A stretch of DNA of 41,753 nucleotides from Elysia marginata (lineage: Eukaryota > Mollusca > Gastropoda > Plakobranchidae), in assembly GCA_019649035.1 (NCBI GenBank), contig BMAT01004048.1, forward strand, positions 124,097-165,849. The letters run 5' to 3'. Under the pieces are notes generated by a model, which ran no database searches, was not told where the DNA came from, and saw only the letters and a list, made by a program, of their open reading frames with translations. The position numbers were made by a program, and so were the translations under genes. How positions within the stretch are numbered: the first letter of the stretch is position 1; each line of letters begins with the position of its first letter. This document shows, in pieces, positions 22,935 to 32,925 of this stretch.

Positions 22935-23195
22935 CATCTGGGGGTTCCGTCTCTCAGTCTGTTTCCTCCGCTGCCTCAACCTCCTCACCCATTCCATTGC
23001 CGGCCCTCTTTACAATATTTCCTGTTGAAGACTATCGTGAGCGTCCTCTTTCTGAACTCCTAAAGACAATCATGTCTTCTTGTATGGTCAAAATATGACA
23101 GCTTTTTTTCCTTTTTTATAGAATCTACAATTTCTGTCTGTTTGAGATTCATCGTTTCCAGAACAATCCTATTGGGCGCTCTGTCCAATTAAAAA
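22935..23195 (-). pseudogene. LINE ORF2 C-terminal remnant (endonuclease-RT type)
   Basis: On the minus strand the conceptual reading contains LETMNLKQTEIVDSIKK followed by KKLSYFDHTRRHDCL, then a basic tail. This matches the widespread C-terminal motif of animal non-LTR endonuclease-reverse transcriptases, of the general form ..NxKRTxIxDxIKxRKLxYFGHxxRHxxL, often annotated RTE-like. At least three in-frame stops follow, no start is present, and everything upstream (endonuclease, RT fingers and palm) is absent. It is a dead, 5'-truncated fragment. The clade assignment is tentative. Confidence 0.7.
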
Positions 23196-24405
23196 TGCGT
23201 AATCAATCTATGATAACTTTTGGAGGAGCTTTTGCGGCGGATAGATAAACGAATAAAAACCCAGTCTAACTTTTAATAGGTCAGCGTATTCTTCGGCTAA
23301 ACATGAACAATGAAAATGACCACACAGCCAACTGAATGGCACCATCTGGCTCTATAACAGTTCCGTTGAGACCCTGAAATTGAATCAAAATCACGATCTT
23401 AAGTCACGATAACTTAACAAATGAGCATGTTTATACCATAATTTAGGCCTAAAGTTCCAATTCAGAGCGTAACCATCGGAATAAAGGGTGAATACACCCA
23501 GCATGTCTTGTTATTAGACTTTTCAAAGTACAGAAACAATATCATTTCGTGAATTATACCAAGCCGTTAAAGTTCTCAACAAATAACTTCATAATAACAC
23601 ACTCAAAAGTCTGTGAAAGCAAAGCTGATACCTTTTTCCTACTCGCTTTTAATTTGAAATTTTTACATCGCACAAAAATTGGGTGAAAGCCCATAAATAA
23701 AATAGTCGCTGTACCAAACTACGTGCACTTTACTTCGAAAGTTAGTAAATTCAACTTGTGCTTCTTGCATTAACTTTGATTTTTTAGTTTGATTGCCATG
23801 ATTATTGAAACCTTGAAGACGAACCATAGTTTTTTATTTTTCAAAATCAAAATATCATTTCTGCGATATGTAATCAACTTCTTCATTCCGGTTAACACTT
23901 AATGTTATATGAACGATTTTAGATAGATGACTATCTTAACAAACAAAGAGCAAACCTGTATTATCGTAAACTTATTATCTAGGTTTGGGGAAAAGTTATA
24001 GTGCGTTTTACGCATAGGAATAAGATTTTTGTGAATGGATAAAAATACACCAGAGCTAATGTCAAACAAGAAGTATCTAAACTTCTGTGTCTGTAAATAA
24101 CCCTAAACGTATCGCATATTATGAAGCTTTACGGTGAAAAACTAAAAGTTAAAATCCAGCTAATTTATTTAATTTATCAGAGTGTGCTCCAAAACTGCGA
24201 CCGTGTGAGCGAATAGAGAGAACTCACTTACAGAATGCTTTTATTCCTTTTTGTACATGAAAAGTTGTGTCAGATAGACATATAAGGGAGAAAAGAAGTA
24301 AAAGTTATGGGAAAATATTAGGTGTAAGTTAGATACATAAATAGAAAGATGGATAAATGATGCGATATCTAAAGTTGCCTTGGATTGATTGAGACGCAAA
24401 AAAGG
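23196..24405. other. AT-rich unassigned DNA
   Basis: No supportable gene or repeat. Confidence 0.5.
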
Positions 24406-24409
24406 AAAA

Positions 24410-24413
24410 GATT

Positions 24414-24446
<33 letters not shown>

Positions 24447-24682
24447 GCAGTAAAAGAATAAAACGACTAGAAAGCAAAAAAGAGCGAGGGACAGAGAGGC
24501 AAACAAGGAGAGAGAGAAAAAAGAGAGATAGTAGAGAAGACGAAGAGAAAGAGAGAGAGAAAGGGAGAGAGAGACAAAGGCAGTTAAAGATTAAAATGAC
24601 AAAAGAGAAAGCAAAAAAGAGCGAGAGACAGAGAGACAAACAAGGTGAGAGAAAAGAGAGAGATAGTAGGATACAAAGACGA

Positions 24683-24744
<62 letters not shown>

Positions 24745-24750
24745 GGGGGG
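24410..24750 (+). repeat. Long purine-rich (GA)n tract with 137-bp duplication
   Basis: About 340 bp are nearly all purine on the plus strand. Inside it, a unit containing AAAGCAAAAAAGAGCGAG occurs at about 24471 and again at about 24608, with matching flanks GGCAGTAAAAGA / GGCAGTTAAAGA and GATAGTAG. This is a tandem duplication of about 137 bp with pure GA expansions at both ends. The 170- and 101-codon reverse frames and the 67-codon forward frame are translations of this repeat and not genes. Confidence 0.92.
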
Positions 24751-24759
24751 CACAGCTCA

Positions 24760-26460
24760 CTTACACAACGGTACTCATTCGCCGAGAAGATTTTACTAGA
24801 TGAACGAAACGTGATATAATAGCTTCTCGAGTTGTTTCCATTACAATGTTTGTAACAAAATATTGAAAAAAGAAGCATCGAATCACCCGAAGCCATTTTT
24901 AGGTAAAAGAAGCCTACGAAGTCTCACAGCGTCATAACAATGTTACATCAGTCCTATTAGGCTGTGAATTTTTAATTAAGTTTAATCGACTCTAAAGTTT
25001 CCTTTATCAAAATAGAAACACGAGTTATTTATTAGACGAACTTTGGTATTCAGTCGGTAATCAAAGCTACTCATCTACAGAGACTACTAACATTATTTTT
25101 TTATAAGATCTTGCCTACATTACTATTGTACAATGGTGTATCTGATATCAAAGTGCTACTAATTTTTGTTAACTGTTTCCAACTAAGGAAATTTAAGTAG
25201 TTACACAAATGTACTTTATTCAAAACGTGCATCAAATATCTGATGCATTGTTTCGATCTTAGGATTTATTTTTATGCTCATTCGACTGTATTGATGATTT
25301 GTCACAAAACTTTTTTTTCTGAAGTCGAGAAAAGTTTTCAATGCCCATGGGCGATACAACTATTGAGCGTCGATGTTAAGACGGACGTTGAAGCAGCATT
25401 ATTTCTTTTTCAGTTCCCAGTGTAGTTTTATTTGCGATAAAAACGAAATCATGATTATCTCTTATTTTTTTTCCTGCAGAAATTTTCCACAGCTCCATAT
25501 ATTGAACTTTAAAAAAACCGGAAATCTTTACACCTGATCTATCCAAGACATAAAAAAGCTCTTGTCTTCATTTAAATTATAATGCAAAGACGACTAATTC
25601 GCCGTTTATGCTTTATTATTATTGTTTTTTACAGAAACGAAGAAACCAATCATGTACTTGCGATTAAGATGTACACTGTTGTAACTAAATATGATTACCA
25701 CAGACATCAACCTCAGCACATATTAAAAATGATTTGTTTTGTAATTGAACGCAGGATTTGTTCTCTTTGTTTGACACCCTTAACAATTGTTCAAAGGATT
25801 TCAAGATAGGTAATAAGAAAATGCACCTGTTAGCCAAACAAATATACTTTGGACCTCGCGGGGCTGATATCATACATTAAAAATTTATGTAAAGTTTCTT
25901 TCGGGCTTCAAACATTGAAAAGCTTGAAAGAGTACCATCAGTCGTCATATATGGGAAGAAGGCAACACATTCAACTAAATATAATTGACGATGTAAATTC
26001 TTCAAACTTTTTTTTCTTATTTTTTTAGACACATGAGTAAACACTGTTATGATTTATAAAACCCAGAGATATGCTTTTTTATCGAAACACTCACTAACTT
26101 TTTACAGCTTTTACAGATAAGATCCCTTCAGAGAGGGAAAGGGGATGTACGTTTTTTTTTTGATAAAACAAAAAAATTTAAAAAAGCTATTTGATGAGGA
26201 TGCCTGATCATAATGAAACAATAAAATGTATTTTTTTTTATATTTTTCTGCATATCAGTCTGTTTAAAACAAAACCAAATACCAATTGAGCCACAACATG
26301 GACAAAGGAATAAAATGTCAATATAGAGTGTACAAAAGAGGTTTACGACGAAATAAAAGTATGGAACGAAGTGTTGACTCAAAGAGGCCAGTTTTAATGA
26401 GTCACGAGAACCAAAAGGACAAAATCTTGAAAAGAGGCATGATGGGAGTCGTGTAGATGT
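24760..26460. other. AT-rich unassigned DNA
   Basis: No supportable gene. Several frames of 60-84 codons on both strands overlap and lack motifs. Confidence 0.5.
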
Positions 26461-26497
26461 AAGGCCGGGTGAGTTGAACTACAACAATGCTTGCCTA

Positions 26498-26930
26498 GAC
26501 TCGGCGGACTCGAGTTTGGACCGAGTCTGGCTACATTGACGTATCCTAAGCTCTTTTACTGAAGCAATAGTAGTAAAAAATAAGTGTAAGCGGAAGCTGC
26601 CTCTAGGTACTTCGAGTCGTTTACCAACTCGAGTTGGGAATTCTATAAATAGATATGATATGACCGAGTCTACGCTGCGTCGAACTCAGCTCGAAAGGGA
26701 ATGAACTAGGCCTGTGATGATTGCGCGGGATGTTTTTTACAACACCGGCTCTCTGTAGGTCTATGCACCTACGCTTCGAAACGTTTGATAACTCGAGTTG
26801 AGAATTATATTTTAGACGTGATGGGCATGAGTTATCTCGGGTTATAGGAGGTAACTGCACTTTCCATTTATCTTGGTCGAGACCTCATGAAACTTAGATT
26901 AGAAGGCAGTCAGCAAGCAGTTCTAGATCT
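26498..26930. repeat. ACTCGAG-rich flank with 164-bp direct repeat
   Basis: ACTCGAG occurs at 26508, 26627 and 26791. A segment starting TTCGAGTCGTTTACCAACTC at 26611 repeats as TTCGAAACGTTTGATAACTC at 26775, offset 164 bp, with similarity over about 60 bp. Three more ACTCGAG sites lie beyond the LINE at 28278-28331. A 79-codon reverse frame (26621-26860) spans both repeats without a recognisable domain. Confidence 0.6.
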
Positions 26931-26944
26931 AGGCGCACAACTCT

Positions 26945-27815
26945 CAACTGTATCGCTCAACTGAAGTAAATGATGTTAGTGTTGTCATGCAATCGCTGAA
27001 TGAGTGTGTGATAGATGTTTCCAAGTGGATGGCTGCCAATAAGTTGAAATTAAACGAAGAAAAAAACTGACATTATTATTTTAGGCACAGAAACCAAACT
27101 GCGCAACATTCAAATCAAACTGTGAGGTTAAACAATCAGGAGTTAATGATAAGCAGCAAAGTAAAGAACCTAGGCGTTTTTGTTGGTTTCAACTCACTTA
27201 TGAATGATTACATCTCACATACCAGACGAACATGCTATAATGAATTAAGAAAGATATCACACATCAGAAAGTACCTTTCTAAAGAAGCTGTTACAAAACT
27301 TGTCTGCTCTTTTAAATTGTCCAGACTTGACTATTGTAATTCTTTGTACGCAGTCCTACCGGATAACAAATTGTACAAACTGCAACAGATCCAAAGTCAC
27401 GCTGCCAAATTAATCATGAAAGCATCAAAGAGAGACCACGTTACCCCCCTCCTTATTGATCTGCATTGGCTCCCCATCAAATTTTGAGTAGACTATAAGA
27501 TAGCTTCTCTGGCTTATCAATGCATACATGGTCCATCATTTCCAGACTATTTAACAGAACTTGTGAGAACATAATAATGTTCCATCTCGACAACTTAGAT
27601 CTGTGACCAAAAGTCTGTTACAAAAGTCTAGACGAAAGTTTAAGAATTATGGTGAGCGCACATTTTCGTTTCAGTCTGTCATCATTTGGAATGCCTCACC
27701 TGAAGGTGTAAAAAACGTTGATTCTCTGTCATTATTTAAAGCAAATTTAAAGACGCATCTATTCAAGCAAGCATTTATTTCTTCATGTATCAGTGACTTT
27801 TATGAATGTTTTTAG
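26945..27815 (+). pseudogene. Broken reverse transcriptase C-terminal region
   Basis: The remnant reads in pieces. The first (26945-27068) includes VSKWMAANKLKLNEEK, the usual segment after the RT active site. An A-run frameshift near 27062 leads to TDIIILGTETK, and a second frame change comes near 27115. The main piece (27122-27487) contains KVKNLGVFVGF, SRLDYCNSLYAVLP and TPLLIDLHWLPIKF, the standard RT thumb/C-terminal landmarks of CR1/L2/jockey-group LINEs. A TGA follows at 27485-27487, where the family often has Arg, possibly CGA to TGA decay. The frame continues as VDYKIASLAYQCIHG. The last piece (to 27815) has YGERTFSFQSVIIWNASP and LFKANLKTHLFKQAF, the typical C-terminus. Confidence 0.88.
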
Positions 27816-28112
27816 ACACAAGGTTTTTTCTTTTAAAAAATCGGATTTTTAGAATATATAGGCCTACATTTTATTTATGTGTGTGTATATACATGTGTGT
27901 ATATGGTATCTATAATTTTTATTATTGGTGATCCTAAAATTACCATGTTCTTTTATTTATGTGCAGTCTTACTGATCTATGTCATATTTTATATAATATT
28001 TTTTCTATTATCGATATATGCAGTTTAACTTATTGTAAAGCGCCTTGAGTTTGATTTAAAGAAAAGGCTGCTATATAAATAAACGTTTATTAATATTATT
28101 ACTATTATTATT

Positions 28113-28234
28113 NNNNNNNNNNNNNNNNNNNNNNNNNNNNNNNNNNNNNNNNNNNNNNNNNNNNNNNNNNNNNNNNNNNNNNNNNNNNNNNNNNNNNNNN
28201 NNNNNNNNNNNNNNNNNNNNNNNNNNNNNNNNNN
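28113..28234. other. Assembly gap within ATT repeat
   Basis: A run of 122 N flanked on both sides by ATT triplets. The missing sequence is most likely more of the LINE tail microsatellite. Confidence 0.95.
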
Positions 28235-28277
28235 ATTATTATTATTATTATTATTAACTCGGTGTAAGACCAGTTAG

Positions 28278-28331
28278 ACTCGAGTCTGCTTTGCCTACAT
28301 TAGGACCCTTGGACTCGAGGCTTGACTCGAG
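28278..28331. repeat. ACTCGAG cluster downstream of LINE
   Basis: Three ACTCGAG motifs at 28278, 28313 and 28325 mirror those on the other side of the LINE. TTGCCTAC-A and TTGCCTAGAC contexts also occur on both sides. This suggests the LINE entered a pre-existing ACTCGAG-rich locus. Confidence 0.55.
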
Positions 28332-28366
28332 TTGGGCCCATGCTTACTAAGATATGGCCCGGCCCG

Positions 28367-28532
28367 GTTAGCTCACGATTAACGCGAGTACCTGTGGACA
28401 AGTACCATAAACATTTTTCTGATTGTTTCGCCCCACACATAGTCGCTGTCCATGTGCGGTACAAGGTATATAAAGGACACTGAATATCGTACTTCTCTAC
28501 ACATACTCGCGTTGATCTCGCGAGATAGCGTG
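28367..28532. mobile_element. Candidate 165-bp MITE with TIRs
   Basis: GATTAACGCGAGTA at 28377-28390 is matched by the inverted TACTCGCGTTGATC at 28504-28517 (one mismatch). The similarity extends outward imperfectly (TAGCTCACGA versus TATCTCGCGAG). No transposase and no clear target duplication are seen. The CpG-rich termini stand out from the AT-rich background. A 67-codon frame (28452-28655) overlapping the right end is unrecognised. Confidence 0.45.
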
Positions 28533-29084
28533 AACTGTGTGGGCAAATTTAGAGGGTCAACGAAATGGGGCTTTTTAGGACTAACCTCTTTTGTGTGTAA
28601 AACTCAAAATGATGGCCTAACAGCGAACTCTTCTGTGGGTGAGGTAGTTTATTAAAAAAAAAAACTCTTGTCGTATATCTAAGCCTAAAAACTCACCATT
28701 ACTCACCCAAGGAGAACTTTTCCTAAAGAATTTTTTAAAGTTCACGGAACAGTCCCACAGGGCTGAAACATTTGCTATAGTGTAATGGTAGGGTCGGGGT
28801 CGTGGGTTCCCTGAGGACTTTCTGTTTTCTAGCTTCCCTTGAGTATCTTACTACCATGATTGAACAATTTAACATATAGCAGTTTTATACCACCCCATTA
28901 CGCAGATGCAGAAAGATTAGTTAAATCTCTCAGTGTTGCGAAAACCCACCAATTATAACTGACATGATAGAAAAACACAACAATTTGAATTTCACACAAT
29001 AGAATTCATTACAGAGATTGATGACACATGCCGTCTTTGGATAAGGATTTAAAGTGTTATATTTAGACAGAAAATCTTATCTGA

Positions 29085-29231
29085 TTACGTGATCAAGGAG
29101 TGAGTTCTAATCTCACTCCTCATTTGGGTATTTGATGTGACAGGTTATGGCATTGTCCTGGGTGAGCGAATTTTAAGGCACTCGCTGATAGAAAGCCCAA
29201 GAAGGTAGTTTGTTGTACTTTGCTCATTCCT
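29085..29231. other. Possible decayed tRNA-derived repeat
   Basis: GAGTTCTAATCTCACTCC near 29101 resembles a degenerate B box, and the following CTGGGTGAGCGAATTTTAAG and GGCACTCGCTGATAGAAAG resemble an old SINE body. The reverse SINE-1 copy lies directly against its right side. No box A can be fixed. Confidence 0.25.
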
Positions 29232-29554
29232 TATTGAAGTAAGGTTGGTTGGTTGTTTGAATTTCAACGTCTTTTTTCAACTACAAGATTATATCAGAGA
29301 CGGCGCTTGGGACAATTGAAAGCGTGCTGCCACACTGTGATGTAAGGAGCGCTTGCATACACCAGGCCCAGTCACATTATCCTGACACCGAGCCGACCAG
29401 ACTTAGCACTAAATCCATAATGCCACGAAGCGGATCAGCTGCTAATACCAATTTTAAAGTCCTTGGTTTGACTCGGCCGGGGATCGAACCCACACCTCCC
29501 GATCTCTGAGCGAGTGTCTTACCGCTGGGCCACAGAGCTGGTATTGAGGTAAGG
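29232..29554 (-). mobile_element. SINE-1 copy B, reverse, with 13-bp TSD
   Basis: The body (29245-29541, minus) has head CTCTGTGGCCCAGCGGTAAG, box B GTTCGATCCCC, the GGTGTCAGGATAATGTGAC body block, GTGGCAGCACGC, and a CAAACAACCAACCAACC tail. TATTGAAGTAAGG (29232-29244) and TATTGAGGTAAGG (29542-29554) form a 13-bp target duplication with one mismatch. The plus frame at 29324-29509 is the antisense translation of the SINE; a closely similar false protein arises from copy D. Confidence 0.93.
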
Positions 29555-29747
29555 AAGTCAAATTTTCACAGTTAGGCAGAATAGTAGGATCATAATTATA
29601 AATCAAAATTGTAAAAGTAGTTTATAAATTATAAGAATATTGTTTGTGTTGAAAATTTTACTTCCTGATTGTTTTGAACACAGGACTGTTTTTAAAAACA
29701 GTTTTCGAATCAATAACTTGCAGAGAGAGAGATGTTGATGGTGTGGG

Positions 29748-29751
29748 TGTT

Positions 29752-29809
<58 letters not shown>

Positions 29810-29810
29810 T
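29748..29810 (+). repeat. Compound (GT)n(GA)n microsatellite
   Basis: About 25 bp of GT are followed directly by about 36 bp of GA. The 112-codon frame at 29674-30012 runs through it and has no domain. Confidence 0.95.
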
Positions 29811-29829
29811 CGAATATCTGTGCTTTATT

Positions 29830-30795
29830 ACTCATAATCGAGGAGCATATAAAGTTTTCCCTATTATGACAATAACTTTGATCGCTGGCAACGATATAAT
29901 TCTAATAGACATTCAACCAAAGATGTACAAATCACGGATTCTTATCGAATCGGGAACCTTTAAAGCCTCTTATAGCTTAGTAATGTTCAAAATAACAAGC
30001 TTAAGTCTTTAATTTGTTTACAGCTACACTCTGTTCATTATTTACTTCTTATGATCAGTTAAAAGCTATGCTGTTCTCGAGTGTAACTTACGACGAGGAA
30101 CGAATGTTTTGAACAATGTAGTAAATGTACTTTATTATTTCGATAAAGATTCCTGGATTGAGGCGTAAAGAAAACAGTTATTTTTTTCTTGCAATTTGGA
30201 AGTTTTGTAAATCTTTTCAAAATTACATAATATAATTATGGTTAAGTCGTAGTTGTTTCCACTTTTTTCTTGAAAATAAGGGAAAAAGTAATAACGCAGT
30301 TTGTTGACCGAGTTTATTCCCGATATCATGAATAACCTTTTTCGAATATAGGCTTATTCGTTAAAGTTATAATATCATAGAAGATACCCCAGGAGTCTTG
30401 AGTTTAGGTGCGAATATTTAGGGTGAAGCAAAGACCAAGCATAGCACTTAATGAACCAAATTCAATGGCTTGGTTTAGCTCTCTTGCTAGCTAAAACTCA
30501 CAAAGTTTAATGTAGACATTAACAAGTAAAAACTCAGGCAAAAAAAAAAGGAAAAAAAGACCGTTCCGGAATTATCAACCTCATAGAAAACCTGAAACGT
30601 GAAGCTAGTATCCATTTTTTTTGCACCACACATTATAATGCAAATAGATTGTGAGGGCTACCAAGGTGAATCAAGTACAAGTCTCTCCGACCAGTTTTGA
30701 GAAAGCGAGAAAGCTATCGAAACAAAAATGGCCGAGACAACAGTGCTAGACCTAAGGATCTCTTAACGAGATTTAATGAAATCGTAAAGAATAAG
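29830..30795. other. AT-rich unassigned DNA
   Basis: No supportable gene or repeat. Confidence 0.5.
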
Positions 30796-30798
30796 TAG

Positions 30799-30843
30799 AT
30801 ATTAGAGGTAAAGAAAGAGGGTAACAAACTTTACCTCTAATAT
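30799..30843. repeat. Perfect 15-bp stem hairpin
   Basis: ATATTAGAGGTAAAG at 30799-30813 and its exact reverse complement CTTTACCTCTAATAT at 30829-30843 flank a 15-base purine-rich loop. No flanking element boundaries were recognised. Confidence 0.8.
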
Positions 30844-30849
30844 AGACTA

Positions 30850-31240
30850 ATTTTGAGTAAGAGTTCTTTCAACCAAAACAAATTGCAATCAGGTCTATAT
30901 TTTTTTCTATTTATTTAAAAAAGAATTTCAGCGCATCTAAAAGCTATAATTTATGAACACCTGAAAAGGCATATATTAAACTTTTTAGAAAAAAGGCTTA
31001 TAACTCAATCATTATATAACGAATACGATTTGTGCCTGATTTGCCATGATAACCTCACAACTGGTCAATTACTGCCGCTTGAAAAAAAAAGACAAATAAA
31101 AACCTTTCTAAATGGAATCTAATGAAGAGCAAACAGTAGGATTTAGATACTCTTACCGTGTATCTTTAGTTGCACCAGTTTCTTTTATAAAAATAGCAAA
31201 TTTATGACACATTGTTCATAGTTTTACTCTTTATATGCAA
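30850..31240. other. AT-rich unassigned DNA
   Basis: Nothing supportable. Confidence 0.5.
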
Positions 31241-31245
31241 AAGAC

Positions 31246-31320
31246 ACCGTCCACATCACCATCAGTATCTCCCATGCAGTTTACACTACAGATACTGCGT
31301 TTCGTTTGTCCTGGGCAGCA
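31246..31320 (+). mobile_element. 80-bp palindromic element P, copy 1
   Basis: Contains CAGTATCTCCCATGCAGTTT followed by ACACTACAGATACTGCGTTT and CGTTTGTCCTGGGCAG, matching copies at 35363-35443 and 40207-40292 in the same orientation. The right arm is intact; the left arm (CACCGTCCACATCACCAT) has decayed. See copy 3 for the best-preserved stem. Confidence 0.75.
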
Positions 31321-31329
31321 TAGACATCT

Positions 31330-32590
31330 GTTTACTTTAAAACGTTAAGAGTTCTTTGTTTCAGGAGTGCTTTGACTTCATTTAAGCAAAATATAATTAT
31401 CTAAAAGTCAATAAAACATTATTTTGCCCGTTTCGGATACTTTTGTGTAAGCAAGTTAACAAACTATACTCTACCTGCATCATACCTTGTTGAAGAAAAA
31501 CATGTTTTTTTTTTTAATAAATGGCATTGCTTTAGCATAAAGTGCTATTACGCGTGTAAAGTTTTATGAACCTGTCAGAACAAAACAAAAACCTCGAAAA
31601 ACAATCGGCTGGCTTCCCTCTGCCTGGTTCAGCTCACAACTGATAGTATCGAAATAAGTTCCACTCTGGGTCGTGTTGTTTTGCATTAATGGCTATATAT
31701 CTTGAAGCTACCCTTGGGAATTAAGTGTGGCTGGACATGGTGGCTTTTACCCAGGTCTCCAGCCAGGGTGAGATTTTTTGGATGTTCGCAATTTATCTTT
31801 GTTCAAATCACACTGCCAGCATCTTAGGGCTGTTTTATCCCAAATACATGGAATTAATGGACTATATAGACAATGACACTTTATAAATAGTGCTGACCAA
31901 AATCTTCCATCTTATAAAAACTAGCCCGTGTTAAAACAGTATTTATTTTCTTACTTTAAAGTTCAACATCAAAGCTGAACATTAAAAAAAAAAAACTTTA
32001 TCCACACGTCGAAATGCTTTTCTCACACTTGATTGATAACTTTCTCATGTCATGAAATCAATTACTCACATTTAAATACTTTTGAAAAGTCTTTTGCTGA
32101 AGGTCACGAATTTTTTTGTTTCCAATAATGCATCCATAAAAAATTTGAAAAAATTTTCCTTTTTAGGATAAAAACAAAGCATATTTTTACTGTTAATTAC
32201 GGCGCTCTGAACAGTTTGGTATAGAGGTTGTATCAACCCAACAGAGAGGTGCGGTTGATAGTTTAAAAAGAGCTAGGACTTTCACTGCACTACAATTTTT
32301 TTTTACCAGGAAAAGCGAGCTGCAATCTGATTGGAAAAAAGCCAACATGATGACAACAGCGGAGTCAGAACACTTAGGTCAGCCCTGGCGCTTTTATCAA
32401 TATCGGAGCAAAACTATCCGCTATTGAAAAAATATTCATGTGCTGTAAAGAAATAGTAGCTTGAAGGATGACACGGCTGCAAGGAGCTAAAATATTCCCT
32501 TTGAAATAAAAGTAATTACAAAACCAAAGTGACGAGTGCATAATTCAAATCGGCATCATGAATGTTGCACTTAACTGCCTCCTATATTTG
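31330..32590. other. AT-rich unassigned DNA
   Basis: No supportable gene. Slightly GC-richer stretches at 31600-31860 and 32220-32480 show no known motif on either strand. Confidence 0.45.
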
Positions 32591-32598
32591 TCTTGCGC

Positions 32599-32925
32599 CC
32601 AAGGTGAATGACCCGCTCTGTGGCCTAGCGGTAAGACACTCGCTCGGAGATCGGGAGGTATGGATTTGTTCCCCGGCCGAGTCAGACCAATGACTTTAAA
32701 ATTGGTATTAGCAGCTGATCCGCCTACTGTCTGGCATTATGGATTTAGTGCTAAGTCTGGTCGGCCCGGTGTCAGGATAATGTGACTGGGTGTGATGTAT
32801 GCGAGCGCTCCTTACATCACAGTGTGGCAGCACGCTTTCAATTGTCCCAAGCGCCGTCTCTGATATAACCTTGTAGTTGAAAAGAGACGTTAAAATTCAA
32901 ACAACCAACCAACCAAGGTGAATGA
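32599..32925 (+). mobile_element. SINE-1 copy C with 13-bp TSD
   Basis: The best preserved SINE-1 copy, with body at 32612-32912. The head starts CCCGCTCTGTGGCCTAGCGG. The B box is weakened (GGATTTGTTCCCC). The body has CCCGGTGTCAGGATAATGTG and GTGTGGCAGCACGCTTTCAA, and it ends in GAGACGTTAAAATTCAAAC plus an AACC repeat. CCAAGGTGAATGA occurs exactly at 32599-32611 and 32913-32925, a perfect target duplication partly merging with the AACC tail. Confidence 0.95.

Larger units (their letters stand above)
26945..28255 (+). mobile_element. 5'-truncated CR1/L2-like LINE with (ATT)n tail
   Basis: A non-LTR retrotransposon fragment. The ORF2 remnant begins just after where the catalytic YADD would lie and runs to a stop near 27815. 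About 250 bp of 3' UTR follow, ending GCGCCTTGAGTTTGATTTAA and an AAAGGCTGCTATATAAATAAA segment, then an (ATT)n tail. The tail spans an assembly gap of 122 N (28113-28234). It lacks the endonuclease and most of the RT, so it is not autonomous. The left end is placed by loss of homology, and no target duplication was found. ACTCGAG-rich sequence lies on both sides. Confidence 0.88.

Noticed and set aside
24241-24896. Reverse frames of 170 and 101 codons, Ser/Leu-rich
   Set aside because: They are translations of the GA/CT tract; composition follows the dinucleotide repeat and no domain is present.
28770-28830. tRNA-like GTGTAATGGTAGGG and GTGGGTTCCC
   Set aside because: Spacing and sequence do not give a B box with the GTTC core; no body match to the SINE families.
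29324-29509. Plus frame resembling the reverse frame at 38677-38928
   Set aside because: The similarity arises because both are antisense translations of SINE-1 copies, not a protein family.
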